From contig JAUXJX010000062.1 of the NCBI GenBank assembly GCA_030624545.1, positions 1 to 8,275 on the forward strand: DNA of 8,275 nt. The letters are read 5' to 3'. Positions 1 to 6,222 of the stretch are shown here, one piece after another. Below the pieces are notes generated by a model, which saw only the letters and a program-made list of their open reading frames with translations, did no database searches and was not told the DNA's origin. Every line of letters starts with the position of its first letter. The first letter of the stretch is position 1. The stretch comes from Bacteroidota bacterium (GTDB taxonomy: Bacteria; Zhuqueibacterota; JdFR-76; DREG01). Both the position numbers and the translations under genes were made by a program.

Positions 1-570
1 CGTCATATACAGGATCGGGACTTGCGCCTGCTTAAAGAAGTTGTGAAATCACATCTTAATCTGGAAATGGCGCTCACGGAGGAGATGCAAGATATTGCGA
101 TAAAAACCCTGCCGGAAATGGTGACGTTGGTGCCGGAGAAACGGGAAGAAATCACGACGGAAGGTGGGCTTGACGCGACGGCTCATGCCGAATCACTGAC
201 CCAGCTGATCTCGAATATGCACGCACACAATATCGTAGTAAGCCTCTTTATCGATCCGGACATTCACCAGATCAAGGCCGCGTCTCGAGTCGGAGCGGAT
301 TACATAGAACTGCATACGGGGGAGTACGCCAACGCCAGTGACCTGAATACCCAAAACCAGGAGTTCGAAAAACTAGTCACCATGGCTGCGGCGGCAGCCA
401 AGCTTGAGTTGGGGGTTAGTGCCGGGCACGGATTGGACTATCAGAATGTCGTGACGGTGGCCAGAATCCCGGAGATTGAAGAACTGAACATCGGGCATGC
501 CATTGTTTCCCGCGCAATATTTGTTGGCCTGGAGCGAGCTGTTTCCGAAATGTTGCGATTAATTCGTTAG
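1..570 (+). CDS. pdxJ: Pyridoxine 5'-phosphate synthase, 5' end cut off by window
   Basis: PdxJ condenses 1-deoxy-D-xylulose 5-phosphate with 3-amino-2-oxopropyl phosphate to form pyridoxine 5'-phosphate, the last ring-forming step of DXP-dependent vitamin B6 synthesis in the cytoplasm. The frame is open from base 1 and reads RHIQDRDLRLL, which aligns with codon 51 of the roughly 243-residue E. coli protein, so about 50 residues lie upstream; the TTG at base 22 is not the start. Visible family motifs are NLEMALTEEM, whose Glu matches catalytic Glu72 of E. coli, LVPEKREEITTEGGLD, FIDPD, IELHTGEYA, SAGHGL with the His matching His193, and ELNIGHAIVSRAIF near the end. The N-terminal active-site His45 is outside the window. 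The TAG stop touches the GTG start of the asparaginase gene, which suggests co-transcription and translational coupling. Identification is firm. Confidence 0.97.
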   Translation, partial: RHIQDRDLRLLKEVVKSHLNLEMALTEEMQDIAIKTLPEMVTLVPEKREEITTEGGLDATAHAESLTQLISNMHAHNIVVSLFIDPDIHQIKAASRVGADYIELHTGEYANASDLNTQNQEFEKLVTMAAAAAKLELGVSAGHGLDYQNVVTVARIPEIEELNIGHAIVSRAIFVGLERAVSEMLRLIR

Positions 571-1572
571 GTGCTCTTGCAGAATTTGATTCGGGTCTTG
601 CGCGGCGGCAGGTTGGAGAGTAGTCATACTATACACGCCGCTATTGTCAATTCGGACGGTGACCTCGTTGCCCACGTCGGAAACCCCGATTTAGCTACCT
701 ACATTCGATCCGCGGCAAAGCCTTTTCAAACGTATGCTCTCTTTGAGGCGGGTGTCGTCGATCGGTTTTCATTTTCAGACCAAGAAATTGCCGTGGTTTC
801 GGCTTCGCACAACGGGGAAACTTTTCACATCGACGTGGTTAAATCATTAATGCAAAAAATCGGGATCGAGGAAACCCAGTTGCAGTGTGGCTATCATCCG
901 CCTTTTCATCGTGATCAGGCGGAGCGAATTCTGATCGAACAGGAAAATCCAAGTCCACTGTATAACAACTGCTCCGGAAAGCATGTGGGAATGCTTGCGG
1001 CCTGTGCAGCCAACGGCTATCCCATGGATTCCTATCTCGACCATGACCATCCTCACCAACAGTCGATCAAGAAAACAGTCGCCCGGTTTAGCGGAGGTAA
1101 GGCTGAAGAAATCGACTCAGGCGTGGATGGCTGCAGCGTACCGACATTTTACATGTCATTGAAACAGATGGCAACCCTGTACGCACGCCTTGCTTCCGAC
1201 AACAATGGGCCACTCGCCAGAATTCGAAAAGCTATGACCAGCCATGCCGATATTGTGGCCGGAACCGACCGCTTCGACACGGTCTTCATGCGATTGATGG
1301 GAGGGCGTGCTGTATCCAAAGTTGGCGGCGAGGCGGTTGAGTGTTTTGCTTTTTCCGCCCCGAAAAATATCGGCGTTGCCGTGAAATGTGTTGACGGCCA
1401 CCTGCGGGGAGCTGAATCGGCCTCCGTTGAAATTCTCCGGCAGCTTGGCCTAATCTCGGAAACAGAGGCAAAGAAGCTTGACCGCTTCTGGCGGCCCATA
1501 CTGCTAAATCACATAAAACGCGAAGTTGGACAAATACTACCGGAGTTGAGAGTGGAGAGAGTGAATAATTGA
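571..1572 (+). CDS. Asparaginase II family (Rhizobium etli AnsA-like, class 3) L-asparaginase
   Basis: Predicted cytoplasmic amidohydrolase of 333 residues that hydrolyses L-asparagine to aspartate and ammonia. It belongs to the asparaginase_II family, which resembles serine beta-lactamases in fold and is unrelated to E. coli AnsA/AnsB. The N-terminal VLRGGRLESSHTIHA and the RSAAKPFQ motif are typical. Residues of the R. etli enzyme recur one position lower: Ser47 and Lys50 (SxxK), Ser79 (SASHNGE), and the metal-site Cys134, Lys137 (NNCSGKH) and Cys188 (GVDGCS). The second catalytic Lys is probably Lys250 in SKVGGE, but I am less sure of that alignment. The GTG at 571 follows the pdxJ stop with no gap and gives a normal N-terminus; no strong ribosome binding site is visible, so coupling to pdxJ is likely. 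Family membership is secure, substrate is inferred. Confidence 0.93.
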   Translation: MLLQNLIRVLRGGRLESSHTIHAAIVNSDGDLVAHVGNPDLATYIRSAAKPFQTYALFEAGVVDRFSFSDQEIAVVSASHNGETFHIDVVKSLMQKIGIEETQLQCGYHPPFHRDQAERILIEQENPSPLYNNCSGKHVGMLAACAANGYPMDSYLDHDHPHQQSIKKTVARFSGGKAEEIDSGVDGCSVPTFYMSLKQMATLYARLASDNNGPLARIRKAMTSHADIVAGTDRFDTVFMRLMGGRAVSKVGGEAVECFAFSAPKNIGVAVKCVDGHLRGAESASVEILRQLGLISETEAKKLDRFWRPILLNHIKREVGQILPELRVERVNN

Positions 1573-1602
1573 TTAATGCCACTCACTCTCCAAACCCGGT
1601 CC

Positions 1603-1639
1603 ACCCTGAGCGGAGTCGAAGGGAGCGGAGTCGAAGGGT
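1603..1639 (+). repeat. Family A hairpin repeat, tandemly duplicated core
   Basis: The 15-mer GAGCGGAGTCGAAGG occurs twice in perfect tandem (1608-1622 and 1623-1637). ACCCT at 1603-1607 can pair with AGGG at 1620-1623, enclosing the core GAGCGGAGTCGA, or with AGGGT at 1635-1639, enclosing both copies. The same core returns at 6202-6213 with different arms. It lies between the asparaginase and HAD genes. It resembles short palindromic repeats scattered between genes in many environmental bacteria; I cannot name the family. No transposase gene is in the window. Confidence 0.85.
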
Positions 1640-1680
1640 AACATGCAAAAAGCTTTTCGGCATTACACGATCCTGGCTGC

Positions 1681-1686
1681 AGGAGG
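1681..1686 (+). promoter_or_regulatory. Ribosome binding site of the HAD gene
   Basis: AGGAGG, a full Shine-Dalgarno core, ends four bases before the GTG at 1691. It is the strongest ribosome binding site in the window and fixes the non-ATG start of the HAD gene. Confidence 0.85.
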
Positions 1687-1690
1687 TTAG

Positions 1691-2356
1691 GTGAAGAAAG
1701 CTGTATTATTCGACCTCGATGGCGTTTTGCTCGACAGCATGCCTTACCATGTTCAGGCGTGGCAGTCGGTGCTTTCACCACTAAATGTTACTATAGAAGC
1801 CGAGGACATCTACTTGCGGGAAGGCACGCGCACATCAGAGCTGGCCCGCGAGTTACTGCGACAATATCAAATCGAGCTCTCGGAGCAGGCAATCGAGAAA
1901 ATTGTTAGCGCCAAATCGCAGTCTTATAACCAAATCTCACAGGCCCGCCTCATGCCGGGGGCGATTGAGCTGATTGATGATCTGAAATACAGGCAGGTCT
2001 CATGCGCGATCGTCACGGGAAGTTATCGTGAAAATCTGGAAAGAGTCGTCCCCGAGGACTTCCTGAACAACTTTGATACTATCATAGGCGGCGGCGATGT
2101 GACAGTGGGAAAACCTGATCCCCAGCCCTATTTGCTGGCAGCTCGAAGAGTGAATTTGCAACCCGCTGAGTGTGTTGTTATCGAGAATGCTGCGTTGGGG
2201 GTTAGATCGGCCCTTGCCGCCGGAATGCCCTGTGTAGCCATTACTTCCTCCCAATCCGCGGAGCAACTTCGAGAAGCGGATTTAGTCCTTGCAGACCTTC
2301 AACAGGTGATGGAGAAATTGGAAGAAATCTTGTCACTCGGAGAGAATGAAACTTGA
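1691..2356 (+). CDS. HAD-superfamily hydrolase, beta-phosphoglucomutase-like
   Basis: A 221-residue cytoplasmic phosphotransferase of the HAD superfamily with a C1 cap. Motif I is FDLDGVLLDS with nucleophile Asp8 and acid/base Asp10; motif II is IVTGS with Thr109; motif III is GKPDP with Lys141; motif IV is VIENAALGV, with Glu165 and Asn166 where beta-phosphoglucomutase has Glu-Asp. His20 in SMPYHVQAW and Lys75 in the cap line up with His20 and Lys76 of Lactococcus beta-phosphoglucomutase, so a hexose-phosphate mutase or sugar-phosphate phosphatase is most likely; the substrate cannot be settled from sequence. The start is GTG at 1691, set by AGGAGG at 1681-1686. The gene is separated from the asparaginase gene by 118 bp containing a repeat, so it may be transcribed separately. 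The following lipoprotein gene most likely begins 68 bp after its stop. Confidence 0.92.
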   Translation: MKKAVLFDLDGVLLDSMPYHVQAWQSVLSPLNVTIEAEDIYLREGTRTSELARELLRQYQIELSEQAIEKIVSAKSQSYNQISQARLMPGAIELIDDLKYRQVSCAIVTGSYRENLERVVPEDFLNNFDTIIGGGDVTVGKPDPQPYLLAARRVNLQPAECVVIENAALGVRSALAAGMPCVAITSSQSAEQLREADLVLADLQQVMEKLEEILSLGENET

Positions 2357-2424
2357 TTTGTTGCAAAACGAAAATACGTTCAGCGAGGAATTGCACTTTT
2401 CGACGCCCATTTTTTCAAAGCACG

Positions 2425-3540
2425 ATGATCAAACATATCGTCTCAACCATTTATGGCTGCCTTGTCCTCTTTGCACTCGGCTGCGAAAAGGACGCCCCAA
2501 CGCAGTCGACTGAAACCGATCCCTTGATTTCTGCTCACAGCGTACCGGATAAAATTAAGCAAAGCTCATCTGCGCAAGTCAACTTCATGATTCGAGCCGA
2601 AGATCCCCAGGGACCTGCGAATTTGCTCGGAGTGAGTTTGAAAATCACATACCAGGGCGAACTTATCCTGGAAGGCGACATGTTCGACAACGGGGAGAAC
2701 GGTGATATCATATCGGGAGACGGCGTCTTTACCTACTCCTTCGTGCCCAACTCTGTCACAATTCCCGTTGGAATACTTTCGATCATTTTTCAAGCCACAG
2801 ACATCGATGGCAACCTGAGCTTGGAATTGGACGCCAATGTCACGGTTGAGGAGGGAGGCGGTGGCAATCCTCCCCGAATCATATCAGTTGAACTGCCGCA
2901 GTCACTCATCATCGATAGGGACATTGACTTGGCCATTACTGTCCGGGCTGAGGACGAAGACGGCGACTTGGATGGAATCGAGCTGCAAATCTTTCCGGCC
3001 AGTTCGCGCCAGCCGATATTGACTGATACGCTCACGACCGATGACAACAGTGGAGTATTTAGGGATAGTGTGGATACCGGAATCTTTGCTGAAATTCAAT
3101 CCGATTATGTTTACCGGATACAGGCTTTTGATCAAGCCGGAAATCAGAGTTCTCCGGTCACCCGGAAAATTCGGATTAGGCGCGTTGTGCCAAATGATCC
3201 TCCTGTGATCGTTCGCATAATTGCACCAGATACGTTGTCTCGCTCGGCAGGGAATTTTCTCTTCGCCGCCCAGGTGTCTGATCCGGATGGCCCTGAGGAT
3301 ATTGCCGAAGTAAAGGTAAACAGCTTTTTGCCGGATGGCAGCGCATCCAGCCAAAATCCATTTCGCCTCAGGGATGATGGTATTGCGGGCGACGAAACTG
3401 CTGAGGACGGGATCTACTCCATACGATTTATCGGCCTGGAAACAGCCGCGACCGGCACCTTTCGATTTGAGACCCAGGCAACAGATAAGTCGGGTGAGAC
3501 GAGCGAAATCATGGTCCACTTGCTGACTGTGACAGAATAA
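2425..3540 (+). CDS. Predicted lipoprotein with three Ig-like repeats
   Basis: A 371-residue exported protein, predicted to be lipid-anchored: the N-terminus MIKHIVSTIYGCLVLF runs into FALGC, an acceptable lipobox with Cys20 as the acylated residue. The rest is three related beta-rich modules, roughly 35-141, 150-252 and 260-369. Each has an early acidic motif (RAEDPQG 57, RAEDEDG 174, QVSDPDG 283) and a late one (FQATDIDGN 122, IQAFDQAGN 232, TQATDKSGE 350). Modules 1 and 3 also share a D-[ND]-G-x2-GD-x4-DG-[VI]-[FY] segment at 88-102 and 317-331, as in choice-of-anchor or cadherin-like domains. Module starts are marked by PPRI and PPVI. The frame is open back to TTG 2353, but ATG 2425 puts the signal peptide at the N-terminus. 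Its stop overlaps the next start (TAATG). A surface scaffold or partner of the neighbouring secreted propeller is inferred; no enzyme motif is seen. Confidence 0.86.
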   Translation: MIKHIVSTIYGCLVLFALGCEKDAPTQSTETDPLISAHSVPDKIKQSSSAQVNFMIRAEDPQGPANLLGVSLKITYQGELILEGDMFDNGENGDIISGDGVFTYSFVPNSVTIPVGILSIIFQATDIDGNLSLELDANVTVEEGGGGNPPRIISVELPQSLIIDRDIDLAITVRAEDEDGDLDGIELQIFPASSRQPILTDTLTTDDNSGVFRDSVDTGIFAEIQSDYVYRIQAFDQAGNQSSPVTRKIRIRRVVPNDPPVIVRIIAPDTLSRSAGNFLFAAQVSDPDGPEDIAEVKVNSFLPDGSASSQNPFRLRDDGIAGDETAEDGIYSIRFIGLETAATGTFRFETQATDKSGETSEIMVHLLTVTE

Positions 3541-4979
3541 TGAAAAGACTGGCCAGTTCCATGATTCTTGCTGCCCTTCTCATGGCCCCAAATCTCCAGG
3601 GACAAATCCTGAATAAATCCTCTTTTGAATTAAACAGAGAACCCTGGACCATTCCCATCGGAAACGGAATTGCGGATGTATTCTTCCAAAATGGCAGCAT
3701 CTGGATCGGAACCGGCAGCGGTCTGGGCAGAACTGATGATGGCGGTAACAATTGGCACAACTTTCGGGAGGAAGATGGCATCGGCAAGAGCAGTATTTCC
3801 GCCATCGCTTTCAAGGGTAATACCATCTGGATTGCCACTTCATTTGACACGCTCGTGGACGAGGGCTTGCTTCCCGCAGGCGCCGGCTTGAGTTTCTCCG
3901 ATGACAATGGCTTGACGTGGAATCACGTCCCGCAGCCCGGTGTGACGCCTGTCCAGAACATAACGTTCGACATTGCCTTTGTCGATTCTACCATCTGGAT
4001 TACCAGTTTCGGCGGGGGCCTAAAACGCTCTGATAATTGGGGACAATCCTGGCAAGACTCCCCACCCGACGATCTGCCTTTTGATGCTTTTGAAAACCTC
4101 AATCACCGTGCTTTTTCCGCAATTTATGCAGATAGTACCCTCTGGGTCGGCACGGCAGGCGGCATCAACCGAAGCACGGACAAGGGTGAAACTTGGGTTA
4201 ACTTCAGTCATCAAAATCAAGCAAATCCGATTTCGGGAAATTTTGTCGTTGCATTAGCTTATCAGAAATGGCAAGATCGAAGAATCCTTTGGGCGGCCAC
4301 AATTGAGACCAATGACAGCCTCGAAGTCCGCGCTGTATCCTATTCGGATGATCTTGGTTTCACCTGGAAAACAAGCCTGGAAGGTGAGTTTCCCCACAAC
4401 TTTGCTTTCGACGATTCGGTCGTTTACGTAGCCACAGATAACGGGCTGTTCAAATCCATTGATTTCGGCCAGACCTGGGCGAATTTTCCGATTATTATCG
4501 ATTCCAATTCTAACGAGCAACTGCTAACCCATGAGGTCTTTTCGGCGGCCGTGTCCCCGGGACATGTACTTTGGCTGGGCAGTGCAGGCGGCCTGGCAAA
4601 AACGCAGGATGACGGCAATACCTGGCGGGTGTTCCGCTCCTTTGAATCTCTATTGGACAATGATAATGTCAGTGAAACCTACGCGTATCCGAACCCATTC
4701 TCGCCCCTGCGCCACAGCCAATTCCGCGGGGAAGGCCATGTAAGATTTCATTACCGTGTAAAGGAATCAGGATCTGTATCGGTATCGGTTTATGACTTCG
4801 CCATGGCCCTGGTGCGAAAGGTTGAAGAGGGCATTTTGCGGCAGGGCGATGCCGAATATGACGCAGTGTGGGACGGCAGAAATGATTTTGGCGAACGCGT
4901 CGCCAATGGCGTCTATTTTTATCGGGTCGATCTACCGGGCTCGGAACCGGCGTGGGGCAAAGTGATTGTGATGGATTAA
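3540..4979 (+). CDS. Secreted seven-bladed Asp-box propeller with FlgD-Ig/type IX-like sorting domain
   Basis: A 479-residue exported protein with signal peptide at about 1-21 (MKRLASSMILAALLMAPNLQG). Seven Asp-box/BNR turns, pattern [ST]-x-D-x-G-x-[TS]-W or a close variant, fall at residues 65-72, 120-127, 164-171, 212-219, 269-276, 306-313 and 355-362. Each is preceded by a strand such as IWIGT, IWIAT, IWITS, LWVGT, LWAAT, VYVAT or LWLGS. The count fits a complete seven-bladed propeller. Residues 383-479 form a FlgD-Ig-like domain: YPNPFSP, a beta-rich stretch, WDGRNDFGERVANGVYFYRVD and a closing GKVIVMD, like the C-terminal signals of type IX cargo. The two downstream PorV/PorQ-type barrels support that reading. 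No sialidase FRIP motif or catalytic set is evident, so a binding or structural role is more likely than glycosidase activity. ATG overlaps the lipoprotein TAA by one base, implying translational coupling. Confidence 0.93.
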   Translation: MKRLASSMILAALLMAPNLQGQILNKSSFELNREPWTIPIGNGIADVFFQNGSIWIGTGSGLGRTDDGGNNWHNFREEDGIGKSSISAIAFKGNTIWIATSFDTLVDEGLLPAGAGLSFSDDNGLTWNHVPQPGVTPVQNITFDIAFVDSTIWITSFGGGLKRSDNWGQSWQDSPPDDLPFDAFENLNHRAFSAIYADSTLWVGTAGGINRSTDKGETWVNFSHQNQANPISGNFVVALAYQKWQDRRILWAATIETNDSLEVRAVSYSDDLGFTWKTSLEGEFPHNFAFDDSVVYVATDNGLFKSIDFGQTWANFPIIIDSNSNEQLLTHEVFSAAVSPGHVLWLGSAGGLAKTQDDGNTWRVFRSFESLLDNDNVSETYAYPNPFSPLRHSQFRGEGHVRFHYRVKESGSVSVSVYDFAMALVRKVEEGILRQGDAEYDAVWDGRNDFGERVANGVYFYRVDLPGSEPAWGKVIVMD

Positions 4980-4993
4980 TGGGAGAAAAAGCT

Positions 4994-5066
4994 AACCACG
5001 GATTGCACGGATTTGCACGGATAAAGAACTGGATCGAATTCCGTGTACATCCGTGAAATCGTGGTT
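4994..5066 (+). repeat. Family B long hairpin repeat (CACGGA x3 / TCCGTG)
   Basis: The left arm 4994-5022 carries CACGGA at 4997, 5006 and 5016; the right arm 5039-5066 carries TCCGTG at 5040 and 5050 and the variant TCGTGG at 5059. The arms pair at about 24 of 29 positions with one bulge, around a 16-nt loop at 5023-5038. It ends 19 bases before the PorV-family ATG at 5086. There is no T-run after the stem, so a classical intrinsic terminator is not supported; transcript stabilisation or a mobile palindromic repeat are alternatives. A related element lies at 8073-8194. Confidence 0.87.
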
Positions 5067-5085
5067 TGAAAGCTTGTTTGCTCTA

Positions 5086-6072
5086 ATGAAAAAAATTACC
5101 TTTTGTATCGTTTTCTTCGCGCTGTTGGCGGCTAATTCAATGTCGCATGCCGAGACGCCCGCCGGCCAGGCAGGGGCATTCTTGCGCATGGGAATTGGCG
5201 CCCGCGCCATCGGTATGGGAAACGCGTTCACCGGCCTGGCCAGGGATGGGTTTGCCGGTTACTATAATCCCGGCAGCCTCCCCTTCATGGAGAACCCGGA
5301 ATTGGCATTCTCCCTTGCCGTGATGTCCCTGGATCGAAGCCACAGCTACATTGGGTTTTCTACCTATTTACAGCCTGAATCCAGACTGCCTGCCGATAGC
5401 ACGACGAGCCAAAAGAGCTTTCGCGGCGGGTTTGCCCTGGGCTGGATTCATGCCGGTGTAGCAAACATCGATGGCCGCGACAGCGATGGCAACCATCTCG
5501 GCATGTTTTCCAACAGTGAAAATGCCTTCTTTGGTTCCTTTGCCCTCCAGCCCTCAGAACTTGTCGGCATCGGCCTCACCGTAAAAGTTGTGCTAAATCG
5601 ATTTCCCGGTCTGAAGAATAATGACGATGCGTTAAGTGCAACCGGTCTCGGCTTTGACCTGGGAATCTACTCTGCCCCGCTGCCAAATTTGAGCCTGGGA
5701 GCCGTAGTACGTGACATCAGTACAAAATATACCTGGGACACGGAAAATCTCTGGGAACGCGGTTCGAAAACAGTCAACGAATTTCCTACGCTTTTTCGGT
5801 TTGGAGCTGCATACAAAGCTTTGACGGATGGCGTCGTCTCTTTCGATGCGGAATTCAATCAAGAGCAGGGCTGGAGGATTTATCTCGGCGGGGAAATGGA
5901 TTTCCGGGATAACTTTATCGCCAGGGCAGGCTACAATGCCGACCGGGTGACGCTGGGCTTTGGTGTAAAATTCCAGATCTGGAAATACGTAGGCGAGCTT
6001 GACTATGCCTATGACACGATTTCGTTGACTCCCGGTGCGGAACAACATATTTCCTGGAGAGTCGTTTTTTAA
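5086..6072 (+). CDS. PorV/PorQ-family outer-membrane beta-barrel protein (first copy)
   Basis: A 328-residue predicted outer-membrane barrel. The signal peptide MKKITFCIVFFALLAANSMSHA is followed by the PorV/PorQ hallmark GAFLRMGIGARAIGMGNAF (residues 30-48) and the DGFAGYYNPGSL segment (54-65), then alternating beta strands and a C-terminal SWRVVF whose final Phe is the usual barrel-assembly signal. In Bacteroidota, PorV is a FadL-like barrel that binds C-terminal domains of type IX cargo and hands them to the attachment complex; PorQ acts in a related complex. The frame is open back to GTG 5053, but that start lies inside the hairpin repeat and would bury the signal peptide, so ATG 5086 is chosen. 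The ATG has only a weak ribosome binding site. Proximity to the propeller with a sorting-like domain suggests a dedicated partner (inference). A general transport barrel remains possible. Confidence 0.92.
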   Translation: MKKITFCIVFFALLAANSMSHAETPAGQAGAFLRMGIGARAIGMGNAFTGLARDGFAGYYNPGSLPFMENPELAFSLAVMSLDRSHSYIGFSTYLQPESRLPADSTTSQKSFRGGFALGWIHAGVANIDGRDSDGNHLGMFSNSENAFFGSFALQPSELVGIGLTVKVVLNRFPGLKNNDDALSATGLGFDLGIYSAPLPNLSLGAVVRDISTKYTWDTENLWERGSKTVNEFPTLFRFGAAYKALTDGVVSFDAEFNQEQGWRIYLGGEMDFRDNFIARAGYNADRVTLGFGVKFQIWKYVGELDYAYDTISLTPGAEQHISWRVVF

Positions 6073-6195
6073 CCGCAAAGCAGTGAACAAAAAATGAAGA
6101 TAATTGGCAACTTTAGATCTAATTGCGGAAGATTCGCTCTCCGCGGAGTGGGGGAGACATGTTCTTTCTACAGTCAGAACTCTTCGTGGAAAAGC

Positions 6196-6219
6196 CACGC
6201 TGAGCGGAGTCGAAGCGTG
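6196..6219 (+). repeat. Family A hairpin repeat next to a start codon
   Basis: CACGCT (6196-6201) and AGCGTG (6214-6219) form a perfect 6-bp stem around the 12-nt core GAGCGGAGTCGA, identical to the core of the element at 1603-1639 though the stem sequence differs. It ends three bases before the likely ATG (6223) of the second barrel gene. The loop contains GGAG at 6206-6209, the only ribosome-binding-like string nearby, 13 bases from the ATG. Confidence 0.82.
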
Positions 6220-6222
6220 CCC

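Noticed and set aside
1286..1582. Reverse-strand open frames inside the asparaginase gene
   Set aside because: They overlap a well-supported gene with conserved catalytic motifs, and their translations show no recognisable family or ribosome binding site.
1643..1663. Palindrome AAAAGCTTTT flanked by ATGC and GCAT before the HAD gene
   Set aside because: It could be an operator, but a single AT-rich palindrome without a second copy or a promoter is too weak to call; no T-run supports a terminator.
1691..2356. Glu-Asn in place of Glu-Asp in HAD motif IV as a sign of an inactive enzyme
   Set aside because: From memory, many intact HAD phosphatases carry a similar ENA-x-LG motif, and all other catalytic residues are present here.
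2902..3519. Reverse-strand 205-residue open frame opposite the lipoprotein gene
   Set aside because: The + strand frame has a signal peptide and three internal repeats; the reverse frame shows no domain pattern and is best explained as a shadow.
6139..6148. 10-bp palindrome CTCCGCGGAG in the gap before the second barrel gene
   Set aside because: Short and isolated; no matching site or regulator in the window.
5632..6198. Reverse-strand 188-residue open frame opposite the first barrel
   Set aside because: It lies across the conserved barrel C-terminus and the following gap, and shows no family features.
6094..6222. N-terminal 43-codon extension of the second barrel frame
   Set aside because: It contains the hairpin repeat and precedes a clear signal peptide, so it is treated as untranslated leader.
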